NCBI RefSeq assembly: GCF_001741865.1
Contig: NZ_CP017147.1
Coordinates: forward strand, 558,001-622,000
DNA from: Bosea vaviloviae
GTDB lineage: Bacteria; Pseudomonadota; Alphaproteobacteria; Rhizobiales; Beijerinckiaceae
Length of the DNA stretch: 64,000 nt
Reading direction: 5' to 3'
The notes beneath the pieces are model-generated. The model did not search any database, was not told the DNA's origin, and saw nothing but the letters and a program-made list of their open reading frames with translations. How positions within the stretch are numbered: position 1 is the stretch's first letter; each line of letters starts with the position of its first letter. Shown in pieces: positions 1 to 9,799 of the stretch. The translations under genes and the position numbers were made by a program.

Positions 1-422
1 CCGTAGGCCTCCGCCGAGGGGAACCAGCCGCCATGCTTCTCGCCGAGATATTTCGAGACATCCGAGAGATCGAGGCACTTCTGCGGGAAGAGATGCGGCA
101 GCGAGTAAAGACCCCAGACCAGATCGAGCCCTTGCCCGGTATTGGCCACGACCGAGGCTTTGGGCTGCAGGTCGTCATAGGATTCATTGGTGACGGTGAT
201 CTTGGAGCCGGTCGCCGCCTCGAAAGCCGCGACGAGCTTCATGAACTCGACGTCCTCGGCCTCGACGAAGCGCTTCCAGCGCATCAGGTTGATCTTGGCG
301 TTCGGCTCCACCTTGAACGGCGAGGCCTGCGCCCAGGCCTTGGCATAGTCGAGCAGGTTCGTGCCGGCGCCGAGGCCCAGCGCAGCACCGCCTTTGATCA
401 GCGATCTACGATCGAAATTCAT
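1..422 (-). CDS. ABC transporter extracellular solute-binding protein (partial)
   Basis: This is the N-terminal 140 residues of a family 1 periplasmic binding protein that runs off the left edge. The protein begins with a twin-arginine-like segment (DRRSLIKGGAALGLGAG, residues 4-20) followed by a region ending AWAQ, so it is probably exported folded through Tat. The mature part (KINLMRWKRFVEAEDVEFM) resembles sugar and polyamine binding proteins. ATG at 422 is chosen because the AGGGAGG at 429-435 lies 6 nt upstream; the ATG at 428 abuts that Shine-Dalgarno. It follows the UgpC-like ATPase gene in the same orientation, so it likely delivers substrate to that transporter. Substrate unknown. 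Confidence 0.8.
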   Translation of the reverse strand, partial: MNFDRRSLIKGGAALGLGAGTNLLDYAKAWAQASPFKVEPNAKINLMRWKRFVEAEDVEFMKLVAAFEAATGSKITVTNESYDDLQPKASVVANTGQGLDLVWGLYSLPHLFPQKCLDLSDVSKYLGEKHGGWFPSAEAY

Positions 423-498
423 GTTCATCCTCCCTGGGGATATGGGTCCGGCAGCTCTTTTTCGGCCGCCTTGAACCGGATCATCCGGTTTGCCTGTC

Positions 499-535
499 AG
501 CCCGGCCCGTTCACAAGGGAACGAGCTGCCGGGCT
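499..535 (-). terminator. intercistronic hairpin between ATPase and binding-protein genes
   Basis: A near-perfect inverted repeat (AGCCCGGC-CCGTTC on the left, GGAACG and GCCGGGCT on the right) separates the ATPase gene from the binding-protein gene. No T-run follows on the minus strand, so it may be an RNA-processing or partial termination element that sets the ratio of the two products rather than a strict terminator. Confidence 0.35.
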
Positions 536-600
536 TGATGTCGTATCGTGGTCTCTCCTGATCGCGTGGACTGCTTGCTGCCAGCTTCGCGAAGCCGGTC

Positions 601-1656
<1,056 letters not shown>

Positions 1657-1815
1657 GTGAGCCTTCCTTTGGACTTGCTTCCCCGAGGACATGGTGCGTC
1701 CGGGCCGAGGCCCGAGCGTTCCGTGCCGCTTGCTCTATCGGCTTCTTGTGACCGATCGATGCCAATGGCCGCAGTCCAGGCCACGCCTGTTGCGTCCAAT
1801 TTCATCTGCGATAAA

Positions 1816-1827
1816 GTCATACGATAC
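1816..1827. promoter_or_regulatory. candidate GntR operator in the ugpC/GntR divergent promoter region
   Basis: The intergenic region 1657-1914 contains GTCATACGATAC in an AT-richer patch. A related string (AAATCATACTACATA, 2679-2693) lies upstream of the hydroxyacid dehydrogenase gene. Sharing of TCATAC next to both promoters suggests a binding site for the adjacent GntR/FCD regulator, but two partial matches are weak evidence. Confidence 0.25.
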
Positions 1828-1914
1828 GGACAGGCGTGTCAAGCGCCGGGCGCGCAGTGAAGGCGCCGGGTTTCCCGGCGTGTTTTGTTGCAATGCGGAA
1901 GGAACGCCAAGACG

Positions 1915-2676
1915 ATGCGGGTGCGCGATTTTTCGCGGCCGACGACCTTGAACGCCGACCGCCTGTTCGGGCAGGTCGCGCAGAAACTCGCTGTCGCCAT
2001 CATCTCCGGAACCTTCAAAGCCGGCGAACTCCTGCCCAATGAGGACGCCTTGCGCTCCGAGATCTCGGTCTCGCGCACCGCCTATCGCGAGGCGGTCAAG
2101 GTGCTCACCGCCAAGGGGCTGGTCGAGTCCCGGCCGAAAAGCGGTACCCGCGTCGCGCCTCGCGACAGCTGGAACCTGCTCGACCCCGATGTCCTGTCCT
2201 GGCATTTCAAGGCCGATCCGAACGAGAAATTCATCCGCGATCTCTTCGAGTTGCGCCGTTTCGTCGAGCCGAGCGCCGCGCGGCTTGCCGCGATCCGCCG
2301 CTCGCCTGCCGACCTTGCGCGCATCGAGGCCGCCTATCGCGGCATGACCGACAACCCGCCCTATGCCGAGGCGACGATCCGGGCCGATCTCGCCTTTCAC
2401 GAGGCGATTTTTGCCGCGACGCAGAACTCCGCCCTGCAATGCCTGACGAGCGTCGTCACCGCGGCGATTCAGTGGACGCTGCTGCTCAAATCGGCCGATG
2501 ACCGCAACTTCTTCGTCGAATCGCTCGTCGATCATGAGCGGGTGCTGGAGGCTGTGATACAGCGCGACGGTGACCTTGCGGCCTCGCGTATGACGGCGCT
2601 GGTGATCGACGCCCTGAACTCGACGCTGGCCTTTCTGGGGCCGAATAGCAGTGCGCTAACCCACAAAATCGCGTGA
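1915..2676 (+). CDS. GntR/FadR (FCD) family transcriptional regulator
   Basis: This 253-residue protein has an N-terminal winged helix of the GntR family (about residues 15-80, with LPNEDALRSEISVSRTAYREAVKVL) and a C-terminal FCD effector domain (FELRRFVEPSAARLAA... FHEAIFAATQN). FCD members usually sense small carboxylates or sugar acids. The ATG at 1915 is preferred over a TTG at 1885; GGAAGGA lies 11 nt upstream. It is divergent from the ugpC-like operon and is followed by a 2-hydroxyacid dehydrogenase, so it is inferred to control one or both. It resembles galactonate/gluconate-type regulators, but the effector is unknown. Confidence 0.85.
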   Translation: MRVRDFSRPTTLNADRLFGQVAQKLAVAIISGTFKAGELLPNEDALRSEISVSRTAYREAVKVLTAKGLVESRPKSGTRVAPRDSWNLLDPDVLSWHFKADPNEKFIRDLFELRRFVEPSAARLAAIRRSPADLARIEAAYRGMTDNPPYAEATIRADLAFHEAIFAATQNSALQCLTSVVTAAIQWTLLLKSADDRNFFVESLVDHERVLEAVIQRDGDLAASRMTALVIDALNSTLAFLGPNSSALTHKIA

Positions 2677-2827
2677 ATAAATCATACTACATATGCGCCC
2701 ATAGGCGCTTTTCCCGCATCGCGAGGCGTGTAGAGATGAGCGGCGGTTGCGCGCGGAAGTGCTCGACGCAGCAATCTAATCGATTCAGATTCGCCGAATC
2801 AAGTTTTCTCCCATTCTCCCCCAGACG

Positions 2828-3814
2828 ATGGAAACGCACGCCATGACACGGCCCAACGCAACCGAGATCATCATGACGGGCCCGCTGATGGCCTATGCCG
2901 CCGACCAGTTGAAGGCGCGCTTCACCGTGCACGAACTCTGGAAGGCCGAGGACAAGGCCGCTTTCCTGCGTGAGGTCGGCGAGCGGGTGCGCGGCATCGC
3001 CGGCGGCGGCCATATCAGGATCGACGGCGCGCTGTTCGACGCCCTGCCCAAGCTGGAGATGATCGCGAATTTCGGCGTCGGCTACGACAATGTCGACGCG
3101 ACGGAGGCCGGCAAACGCGGCCTCGTCGTCTCCAACACTCCCGATGTGCTCTCCGACGAGGTCGCCGATCTGACCATCGGCCTGCTGCTCTCGACGATCC
3201 GGCAATTGCCGCAGGTCGACCGCTATCTGCGCGAAGGCAAATGGCTGAAAGGCGCCTATCCGCTGACGACCTCGCTGCGCAAACGCTCGATCGGCATCGT
3301 CGGCCTCGGCCGCATCGGCAAGGCGGTCGCGCACCGGCTCGAGGCCTTCGGCGTGCCGATCGCCTATCACGGCCGCTCGCGCCAGGCCGATGTGCCCTAT
3401 CGCTACTACCCCTCGCTGGTCGAGATGGCGGCGGATGTCGACACGCTGGTCTCGGTCGCGCCCGGCGGCGCCTCGACCCATCACATCATCAATGCCGAGG
3501 TCTTCAAGGCGCTCGGCCCCAACGGCATCGTCGTCAATGTCGGGCGCGGCACGGTCATCGACGAGAAGGCGCTGATCGAGGCGCTGCAAAACAAGACGAT
3601 CCTCTCCGCCGGCCTCGACGTCTTCGAGGACGAGCCGCGCGTGCCGGCAGAGCTCATCGCGATCGAACATGCCGTGCTCTTGCCTCATGTCGGCTCGGCC
3701 TCGGTCCACACCCGCGAGCAGATGGGCCAGCTTGTGGTCGATAATCTGTTTTCATGGTTCGATGGCAAGGGCCCCCTCACCCCGGTTCCCGAGACGCCAT
3801 GGACGAAAGCCTGA
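2828..3814 (+). CDS. D-isomer-specific 2-hydroxyacid dehydrogenase
   Basis: This 328-residue NAD(P)-dependent oxidoreductase probably interconverts a 2-oxoacid such as hydroxypyruvate or glyoxylate with the D-2-hydroxyacid. The Rossmann dinucleotide motif GLGRIGKAVAHRLEAFG, the catalytic-arginine segment NVGRGTVIDEKAL, the glutamate region LDVFEDEP and the catalytic histidine in LPHVGSAS are all present, so the enzyme looks intact. Length is normal for the GhrB/hydroxypyruvate reductase group. A second ATG at 2843 is possible. The last 16 nt overlap the next gene. Confidence 0.88.
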   Translation: METHAMTRPNATEIIMTGPLMAYAADQLKARFTVHELWKAEDKAAFLREVGERVRGIAGGGHIRIDGALFDALPKLEMIANFGVGYDNVDATEAGKRGLVVSNTPDVLSDEVADLTIGLLLSTIRQLPQVDRYLREGKWLKGAYPLTTSLRKRSIGIVGLGRIGKAVAHRLEAFGVPIAYHGRSRQADVPYRYYPSLVEMAADVDTLVSVAPGGASTHHIINAEVFKALGPNGIVVNVGRGTVIDEKALIEALQNKTILSAGLDVFEDEPRVPAELIAIEHAVLLPHVGSASVHTREQMGQLVVDNLFSWFDGKGPLTPVPETPWTKA

Positions 3815-4623
3815 GATTGCAGCGCAAACCTCCTGGGGTACGTCGCCTGCCATTGCTTGCGGCAGGCCTGATCGCGCTCGCAGGCGCCGCCCACGCCCAG
3901 ACCCCCGTACCGCCGCGCGGCGCCGATAAGGCGCCCGACAGCCTTCGCCCGCTGCTCGGCGCCTGGGATCTCGAACGGGTCGGCGCATCCCGCAAATGCA
4001 CCATCACGCTCGGCGTTGAGCCTGCCGGCAGTGGCCGGCAGGTACGCTTTCCCGCGACCTGCCGCCGGGCGCTCCCGCTGCTCGACCAGGTCGCCGCCTG
4101 GACCGTCACGCCCGAGGGCGCCCCGCGCCTCGACGACAGCTCCGGCAAGACCGTGCTCGCCTTCGGCCGGGCAGGTACTGAGGCCGGGCTGCAGGGCAAA
4201 GCGGCGGACGGGCAGCAATATTGGCTCGACCCGAAGGGTTACCCGCGCGCGGCGCGCCGCGCCCCGTCGAACCCGGCCGAGTCAGCCGCGCTCGCAGCCC
4301 AGCGGCCGACCGCTATCGATCCGGCGCGTGCGCCTGCCGCCGACACCTTGCCCGGCCGCTATTCTGTGATGCGTCAGCAGAACCGCGAAGCCTGCAAGCT
4401 CGTCCTGACGCCCGGCCCGCTGGACCGCGCCCCTGCCGCTTTGGAAGGGCCGTGCCAGGATACCGGATTGACGATCTTGGATCCCGCCGGCTGGCGCTAT
4501 ACGGCGGGTCGGCTCAGTTTGGTCGCGCGCAAGGGCCATAGCCTCGATCTCGTCTTCGAGAACGGACAATGGCGCAAGGATCCTGCCGTCGGCGCACCCT
4601 TGATGCTGCGCAAGCTGCCCTAG
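3799..4623 (+). CDS. AprI/Inh family metalloprotease inhibitor, two-domain
   Basis: This 274-residue protein has an N-terminal signal peptide (basic start, hydrophobic LPLLAAGLIALAGAAHAQ at about 16-33). Two Inh-type beta-barrel repeats follow, one with LLGAWDLERVGASRKCTITL and one with LPGRYSVMRQQNREACKLVL. Each carries the paired cysteines typical of periplasmic inhibitors of serralysin-type zinc proteases. Classic Inh proteins have one domain, so this is a tandem form. No metalloprotease gene is visible in the window. The start overlaps the 3' end of the dehydrogenase gene. Confidence 0.75.
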   Translation: MDESLRLQRKPPGVRRLPLLAAGLIALAGAAHAQTPVPPRGADKAPDSLRPLLGAWDLERVGASRKCTITLGVEPAGSGRQVRFPATCRRALPLLDQVAAWTVTPEGAPRLDDSSGKTVLAFGRAGTEAGLQGKAADGQQYWLDPKGYPRAARRAPSNPAESAALAAQRPTAIDPARAPAADTLPGRYSVMRQQNREACKLVLTPGPLDRAPAALEGPCQDTGLTILDPAGWRYTAGRLSLVARKGHSLDLVFENGQWRKDPAVGAPLMLRKLP

Positions 4624-4625
4624 AT

Positions 4626-4668
4626 CACGTCGCATTCTAAAAGCTTAGAGCATTGCTCTAGCGCTCAG
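4626..4668. repeat. short copy of intergenic repeat family A
   Basis: The sequence contains ATCACGTCGCATTC and the palindromic pair TTAGAGCATTGCTCTAGCG. The same blocks occur at 50890-51003. It lies between two convergent genes. Confidence 0.55.
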
Positions 4669-5144
4669 ATGAAGAATTCGTTCTTCAGTTCCTGGGGAAA
4701 AAGCCGCTCGGCATAGAGCTTCCGAAAGCGCTCGGCGCCAATCGATGCCGCCACGTCCTGATTCAATCTCAGGATCGAAAGGACGTGCCCGGTCCGAACG
4801 CCGAAGGGGCTCGACGTCAACATCGGGTCGATGCGCAGATCCTTCAGCATCCCCTGCTCGCCGGCCGCGCCCGCTTTATCGTGTTCCTGCTTGAAATGGG
4901 CGATATGTCGAATCGTCTCTTCGCCGCAGATGCCGTCGATGTTGAGTTGTCTGCCGCTGCCCGGAATGAAATTGTACTGTTCGCCGTCGAACTTCTGCGG
5001 CTGATCCTGAAGCAGCCGGATGAAGAACTGGACGAGCAGGACGTCGCTCCGCCTGTTGGGGGCCCCCCGACCGACAGCCTGGTCGATGAGGTATATGATC
5101 TGGATCGTCGACGTTTCTCTGCTCAGGACCTTGAGGCGCGGCAT
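4665..5144 (-). CDS. hypothetical protein with peptidoglycan-binding-like segment
   Basis: The 159-residue product is not recognised as a whole. Residues around 70-90 (NIDGICGEETIRHIAHFKQ) resemble the DG-x-G-x-x-T-x-x-x-(I/V)-x-x-F-Q motif of PG_binding_1 repeats. There is no signal peptide or membrane segment, so a cell-wall role is uncertain. The start at 5144 has GGAG about 9 nt upstream. The gene is convergent with the inhibitor gene and follows dctA's strand, but the gap to dctA is short and a shared function is not evident. Confidence 0.6.
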   Translation of the reverse strand: MPRLKVLSRETSTIQIIYLIDQAVGRGAPNRRSDVLLVQFFIRLLQDQPQKFDGEQYNFIPGSGRQLNIDGICGEETIRHIAHFKQEHDKAGAAGEQGMLKDLRIDPMLTSSPFGVRTGHVLSILRLNQDVAASIGAERFRKLYAERLFPQELKNEFFI

Positions 5145-5233
5145 GGCTGTTCACTCCAAACACATCGCGCCCAAATAGTAGCAGAACGCGCGCCGGCTGA
5201 ATACGAGCCTGCGTGGGTGCTCCTCTGCGTATC

Positions 5234-6562
5234 TCAGACCGCAGTTTGCGCCGGCTCGCCCTCGGCATCGAACCCGGTCTCCTTGTCCAGGATCGCGTGC
5301 ATGCGCTTCTCGTCGAGCGCATTCTCCCATTTCGAGACCACGATGGTGGCGACGCCGTTGCCGATCAGATTGGTCAGCGCGCGCGCCTCCGACATGAAAC
5401 GGTCGATACCGAGGATCAGCGCGATCGAGGCCACAGGGATATGGCCGACCGAGGCCAGCGTCGCCGCCAGCACGATGAAGCCCGAGCCGGTGACGCCGGC
5501 CGCGCCCTTCGAGGTCAGCAGCAGCACGGCGATGATGCCGATCTCCTGCGAAAGCGTCAGGTCGATATTGGTCGCCTGCGCCAGGAAGATCGCAGCCATG
5601 GTCAGATAGATGCAGGTGCCGTCGAGATTGAAGGAATAGCCGGTCGGGATGACGAGGCCGACGACGCTCTCCTTGCAGCCGAGATGGCTCATCTTGGCGA
5701 TCATGCGCGGCAGCACGCTCTCGGACGAGGAGGTGCCGAGCACGATCAGGAGCTCTTCCTTGATGTAGGCGATGAACTTCACGATCGAGAAGCCGTGCAG
5801 CCGCGCGATCGTACCCAGCACCAGGAAGATGAAGAGCAGGCAGGTAGTGTAGAAAGCCGCCATGAAGCTGCCGAGCGAGACCAGCGTGCCGACGCCGAAC
5901 TTGCCGATGGTGTAGGCCATCGCGCCAAAGGCGCCGATCGGCGCCGCCTTCATGATGATGCCGACGATCTTGAAGAAGACGTGGGAGATGTCGTCGACGA
6001 ATTTCAGCACCGGCTTGCCGCGCTCGCCGATCATCTGCAGGCCGAAGGCGAAGAGCAGCGCGAAGAACAGAACCTGCAGGATTTCACCATTGGCGAAGGC
6101 GCCGACCACCGTGTCGGGGATGATCGCCATCAGGAAGGCGACAGTGCTCTGGTCGTGCGCCTTGGCCGTGAAAGCGGCGATGCCCGAAGTGTTGATCGTG
6201 TTGACGTCGACATTCATGCCGACGCCCGGCTTCCAGAGATTGATCACGACGAGGCCGACGACGAGCGCCAGCGTCGTGACCAGCTCGAAATAGAATAGCG
6301 CCTTGAGGCCGACCCGGCCGACCTTCTTCATGTCGTCCATCGATGCGACGCCATGGACGACCGTGAGGAAGATGATCGGCGCGATGATCATCTTGATCGC
6401 CTTGATGAAGGCGTCGCCGAGCGGCTTCATCGCCTCGCCGGTCTGCGGGTAGAAATGCCCGAGCAGGACGCCGATCGTGATCGCCGTCAGAACCTGCACG
6501 TAAAGATGGGTCCACCAGGGACCTTGATGGCCGCGAGTGAGCTCCGCCGTCGCCGTTGCCAT
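5234..6562 (-). CDS. dctA: C4-dicarboxylate transporter DctA
   Basis: This 442-residue inner-membrane symporter of the DAACS family imports succinate, fumarate and malate with cations. It shows the family's membrane segments and the signature serine-rich hairpin ([17 protein letters not shown]) and the NLDGT motif in [16 protein letters not shown]. Length matches rhizobial DctA. The start at 6562 is chosen because GGAGGG lies just upstream and homologs begin a few residues before the first helix ([17 protein letters not shown]); the open frame continues upstream without protein-like sequence. No DctB/DctD regulators are adjacent. Confidence 0.95.
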   Translation of the reverse strand: MATATAELTRGHQGPWWTHLYVQVLTAITIGVLLGHFYPQTGEAMKPLGDAFIKAIKMIIAPIIFLTVVHGVASMDDMKKVGRVGLKALFYFELVTTLALVVGLVVINLWKPGVGMNVDVNTINTSGIAAFTAKAHDQSTVAFLMAIIPDTVVGAFANGEILQVLFFALLFAFGLQMIGERGKPVLKFVDDISHVFFKIVGIIMKAAPIGAFGAMAYTIGKFGVGTLVSLGSFMAAFYTTCLLFIFLVLGTIARLHGFSIVKFIAYIKEELLIVLGTSSSESVLPRMIAKMSHLGCKESVVGLVIPTGYSFNLDGTCIYLTMAAIFLAQATNIDLTLSQEIGIIAVLLLTSKGAAGVTGSGFIVLAATLASVGHIPVASIALILGIDRFMSEARALTNLIGNGVATIVVSKWENALDEKRMHAILDKETGFDAEGEPAQTAV

Positions 6563-6692
6563 GACCGTCCCTCCGGGCGCGCACCTGTTCCGGTGCATCT
6601 CGACAGCCGCTACGCCGATTTCTGCGGGACGACAAGATACCCCAGCGACACCGCCTGGCTGCTCGCGCGGCGGCCTGCGCCGCCGCCCGCTG

Positions 6693-6803
6693 TCATTGCG
6701 ATATGCGCTGGGGCTCGGGCCAGCCGACCTGACGGCCGAGTTCGGTCGTGTGGCAGGCGGAGAGCGCAAGCAGCGCCAGCGCCGCGATCGTAAATCGTAT
6801 CAT
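6693..6803 (-). CDS. small putative lipoprotein (36 aa)
   Basis: The frame encodes 36 residues starting [17 protein letters not shown]. That is a short basic start, a hydrophobic stretch and a lipobox (LSAC, Cys17), followed by a 19-residue polar tail ending at TGA 6693. This is the architecture of tiny periplasmic lipoproteins. It lies upstream of dctA in the same direction, 130 bp before its start codon. The ribosome binding site is weak (AGAGA), which lowers confidence. Confidence 0.5.
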   Translation of the reverse strand: MIRFTIAALALLALSACHTTELGRQVGWPEPQRISQ

Positions 6804-6857
6804 GCTGATCTCTGGAGGTTGTTAGGGACTATGAGGATGAAGGCCGCCGCGGGCTCT

Positions 6858-6905
6858 AGAGACGGATCAATGTGAGAACCGGTTCCCACTTTTCGCATCC
6901 TGCTC
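6858..6905. repeat. partial copy of intergenic repeat family A
   Basis: The block GAGAACCGGTTCCCACTTTTCGCATC followed by CTGCTCT, read on the other strand, matches the GCGAAAAAGTGGGAACCGG core found at 9671-9799 and 12215-12343. It sits between the dctA/lipoprotein unit and the DoxX gene. Confidence 0.6.
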
Positions 6906-6918
6906 TGGCCGCGATGTC

Positions 6919-7326
6919 TCAATCGTGATCGTCGAAAATCCGGCGGGTGAGGCTTTCAATCTGGTCGCGATGCGCGAACACGATGAGCCCGCTGAGGGCA
7001 AACAGCACGATCGCCGGGATCGGCGAGCCCGGGATGGCGAAGAGATGGGCCAGGATGGCGCCGACCATGATGGTCGCGAGAAGCGCCCCGCCGAAAGCCG
7101 CGAAGGCCGGAAGCAGGATCATGACAGCGCCGATCACCTCGAGCGTCCCGGTGACATAGCGGAACCACTGGCCCAGCCCGAGATGCTCGAAACTCTCGAC
7201 CATCATCGGCACGCCTGCGAGCTTGGCGCCGCCAGCCGCGAAGAAAACTGCCGCGAGCAGAACCTTCAGGCTCCATAGACCGATCCGCCGCCAGCGCGGC
7301 ACCGTCTCAACATGAGTGAGTGACAT
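6919..7326 (-). CDS. DoxX family membrane protein
   Basis: This 135-residue protein has four predicted transmembrane helices (VLLAAVFFAAGGAKLAG; YVTGTLEVIGAVMILLP; GALLATIMVGAILAHLF; IPAIVLFALSGLIVFA). The GGAKLAG and GxxEVIG motifs are those of the DoxX/DoxD-like family. These are small inner-membrane proteins of unclear biochemical role, often linked to redox or thiol stress. It is divergent from an HxlR regulator gene 119 bp away, the usual arrangement when HxlR represses a DoxX gene. Confidence 0.85.
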   Translation of the reverse strand: MSLTHVETVPRWRRIGLWSLKVLLAAVFFAAGGAKLAGVPMMVESFEHLGLGQWFRYVTGTLEVIGAVMILLPAFAAFGGALLATIMVGAILAHLFAIPGSPIPAIVLFALSGLIVFAHRDQIESLTRRIFDDHD

Positions 7327-7445
7327 GAGTTCCTGCCGAATAGAGGTGAAAACGGAAGGGAAGCAGCCCTTGACCGGCCACTTCCTTCACTCACAATTCG
7401 GATCTAGGATTGAAAACACAAGAAGGATGGTTTTTGTAACGTAGT

Positions 7446-7895
7446 ATGAAAAACAAGACTATTGAGATCCCAGATCTGATCGACAGCGCCGAATCCGACA
7501 CGGATTCAAATGCCTGCGCCGGCGCGCCGCCAGTCCGGCAATTTCAGGCGGCGATGCGCATCCTGACCGGCAAATGGAAGGGCGAGATCCTCTGGCAACT
7601 CACCCAGGGCACCTTGCGCTTCGGCGAATTGCGCCGGGCAATCCCCGGCATCACCCAGCATATGCTGACCACGCAGCTACGTGACCTGGAGAAGCACGGC
7701 CTCGTCAAGCGCACGCTCTATGCCGAGGTGCCGCCGCGCGTGGAATACGAACTCACCCGAGCCGCTTTCGATCTGCGGCCGGTTTTCGAGGAGATCCAGC
7801 GCTGGTCGCAGACGCATGCGATCATGCTGCATCCCGCAGCAGCCGAGGCCGAGCCGCATGACGGGCTGGCGCGCCCGCGCCGCCGGAGGCCCTGA
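7446..7895 (+). CDS. HxlR-type winged-helix regulator
   Basis: This 149-residue regulator has the HxlR domain at about residues 28-120: FQAAMRILTGKWKGEILWQL, LRFGELRRAIPGITQHMLTTQLRDLE and the wing VPPRVEYELT. HxlR proteins respond to aldehydes, thiols or redox signals. The N-terminal Cys near residue 22 is a typical position for a redox-sensing residue. The divergent DoxX gene is the likely target. The Shine-Dalgarno is weak. Confidence 0.88.
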   Translation: MKNKTIEIPDLIDSAESDTDSNACAGAPPVRQFQAAMRILTGKWKGEILWQLTQGTLRFGELRRAIPGITQHMLTTQLRDLEKHGLVKRTLYAEVPPRVEYELTRAAFDLRPVFEEIQRWSQTHAIMLHPAAAEAEPHDGLARPRRRRP

Positions 7896-7940
7896 ACGGA
7901 AAGCTGCGTTCCAAAGGAGAGGGCGCAGCTTTGCCGCCCT

Positions 7941-9077
7941 TCATTCCGCCGCCTGCGGAGCGGTGAGAACGCCGCGCCGGATCTGATCCTCCTCGATCGA
8001 TTCGAACAAAGCGCGGAAATTGCCTTCGCCGAAGCCGTCATCGCCCTTGCGCTGGATGAACTCGAAGAAGATCGGCCCGAGCACCGTGCCGGAGAAGATC
8101 TGCAGCAGGACCTTGCTCATACGGCCCGCCTTCTCGCCGAGAGCGACTGCGCCCTCGCCATCGATCAGGATGCCGGTGGCTTTCAGCCGCTCAACCGGCT
8201 CGCCATGGTTCGGCACGCGCGCATCGACCTTCTCGTAATAGGTCTCGGGCGGAGCCGGCATGAAGGGCAGCGCGTTGCGGCGCAGCTGTTCGACGGTGGC
8301 GTAGATGTCGCGCGCGCCCATCGCGACATGCTGGATGCCTTCGCCCTTGTACTGGCGCAGGTACTCCTCGATCTGGCTCTTGTCGTCGAGCGACTCGTTG
8401 ATCGGGATGCGGATCTTGCCGCAGGGAGAAGTCAGCGCCCGCGAGATCAGCCCGGTCAGTTTGCCTTCGATGTTGAAGAAGCGGATCTCGCGGAAATTGA
8501 ACAGCTTGCCGTACCAGCCGGCCCAATGATCCATGCGCCCACGATGGACGTTGTGGGTGAGGTGGTCGAGGTAATACAGCCCGGCCTGCTCGGGATGGGG
8601 ATCGCGCTCAGCCGTCCACTCGAAATCGACATCCCAGATCGACCCCTTCTCGCCATAGCGATCGACGAAATAGAGGATCGAGCCGCCGATGCCCTTCACC
8701 GCCGGGATCGCCAGCTCGCCGGGGCCGATCCTGCTCTCATAGGGCTCGGCGCCGAGCGAGACCGCGCGCTCGAAGGCATGCTTGGCGTCGACGACGCGGA
8801 AGGCCATGGCGCAGGCGCAAGGGCCGTGCTCGACCGCAAAGCCCTGGGCGAATGAATTCGGTTCGGCATTGACGACGAAATTGACGTCGCCCTGACGGTA
8901 GAGCGTCACTTTCTTGGAGCGGTGCTGCGCCACCCGCGTGAACCCCATCTTCTCGAACAGCTCACCCAGCTTCTCCGGCTCGGGATGGGCGTATTCGACG
9001 AATTCGAAGCCATCCGTTCCCATCGGATTGGCCTCGGAAATGGCGGGCGGGGCGGCGTCGAACGGAAACGGACCCAT
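7941..9077 (-). CDS. hppD: 4-hydroxyphenylpyruvate dioxygenase
   Basis: This 378-residue Fe(II) enzyme converts 4-hydroxyphenylpyruvate to homogentisate in tyrosine catabolism. Two vicinal-oxygen-chelate domains are visible. The iron ligands are the histidines in [11 protein letters not shown] and GIQHVAMGA and the glutamate in [19 protein letters not shown], which is also the C-terminal signature. The length matches bacterial HPPD. No homogentisate dioxygenase is adjacent. The divergent Lrp-type gene at 9195 is the usual partner regulator. Confidence 0.96.
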   Translation of the reverse strand: MGPFPFDAAPPAISEANPMGTDGFEFVEYAHPEPEKLGELFEKMGFTRVAQHRSKKVTLYRQGDVNFVVNAEPNSFAQGFAVEHGPCACAMAFRVVDAKHAFERAVSLGAEPYESRIGPGELAIPAVKGIGGSILYFVDRYGEKGSIWDVDFEWTAERDPHPEQAGLYYLDHLTHNVHRGRMDHWAGWYGKLFNFREIRFFNIEGKLTGLISRALTSPCGKIRIPINESLDDKSQIEEYLRQYKGEGIQHVAMGARDIYATVEQLRRNALPFMPAPPETYYEKVDARVPNHGEPVERLKATGILIDGEGAVALGEKAGRMSKVLLQIFSGTVLGPIFFEFIQRKGDDGFGEGNFRALFESIEEDQIRRGVLTAPQAAE

Positions 9078-9135
9078 GGATATTCTCCTGCAGGTGACCT
9101 GCCATTATCTTCGCGCGTGAATGCGGCACGGAGCG

Positions 9136-9151
9136 TGCAAAAGCGCTTGCA
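9136..9151. promoter_or_regulatory. palindrome in the hppD/Lrp divergent promoter region
   Basis: TGCAAAAGCGCTTGCA is a near-perfect inverted repeat (TGCAA-N6-TTGCA) in the 117-bp gap between hppD and the Lrp gene. Its length and position fit an operator for the adjacent Lrp-family regulator. Confidence 0.4.
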
Positions 9152-9194
9152 TAACCGCAGATTACGCACAGGATGCGCGCATCAGAGGAGTATC

Positions 9195-9674
9195 ATGCAA
9201 ATATCGCCCAATCTCGACAGCTTCGACTGGCGCCTGCTCGACGCGCTCCAGCAGGACGCATCGTTGACCAACGGCGCCCTGGCCGAGAAGGTCGGCCTCT
9301 CCGCGAGCCAGATCTCGCGGCGCCGCCAGCGGCTGGAGCAGGACGGCACGATCCGCGGCTACCGCGCCTTGATCGAGCCCTCAGCCATCGGGCTCGGCAT
9401 CACCGTCTTCATCCATGTCGCGCTCAACACGCATTCACGCGACAATGCGCGGCGCTTCCGCGATCTGGTCCGGCTGACGCCGGCGATCCTCGAGGCCCAT
9501 GCCCTGACGGGGGAAGCCGATTACCTGCTCAAGGTCGCAGTCGGCGACCTCAAGGAGCTGTCGCGCTTCATCAACGAGATCCTGATGCCGCATGAGAGCG
9601 TGGCGCGCGTACGCTCCGAAATCGCGCTGGAAACGTTGAAGGAACCGGGCCTGCTGCCGTTGGCGGGACCCTAG
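9195..9674 (+). CDS. Lrp/AsnC family transcriptional regulator
   Basis: This 159-residue protein has the AsnC-type helix-turn-helix at the N-terminus (DWRLLDALQQDASLTNGALA; VGLSASQISRRRQRLEQDG) and a RAM ligand-binding domain from about residue 75 (ITVFIHVALNTHSRDNARRF; AHALTGEADYLLKVAV). The start at 9195 is set by GAGGAG at 9185-9190. Placed divergently from hppD, it probably controls aromatic amino-acid catabolism, with an amino acid or oxoacid as ligand. Confidence 0.9.
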   Translation: MQISPNLDSFDWRLLDALQQDASLTNGALAEKVGLSASQISRRRQRLEQDGTIRGYRALIEPSAIGLGITVFIHVALNTHSRDNARRFRDLVRLTPAILEAHALTGEADYLLKVAVGDLKELSRFINEILMPHESVARVRSEIALETLKEPGLLPLAGP

Positions 9675-9799
9675 AGCAGGATGCGAAAAAGTGGGAACCG
9701 GTTTTTCGCACCGATCCTGCTCTAACTCTTTGATGAGAGACGGATTCAGATTTCAGATGGGATCACTCCGTGATTCCATCTGAAATCATCCGGCTCTAG
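9671..9799. repeat. full-length intergenic repeat family A, copy 1 (interrupted by IS)
   Basis: The copy begins CTAGAGCAGGATGCG and contains the inverted core AAAGTGGGAACCGGTTTTTCGC. It then has GAGAGACGGATTCAGAT and a second hairpin (CAGATGGGATCAC, TGATTCCATCTG), and ends CATCCGGCTCTAG. The layout matches 12215-12343 almost base for base. The terminal CTAG is the insertion point of the adjacent IS element. Confidence 0.8.
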
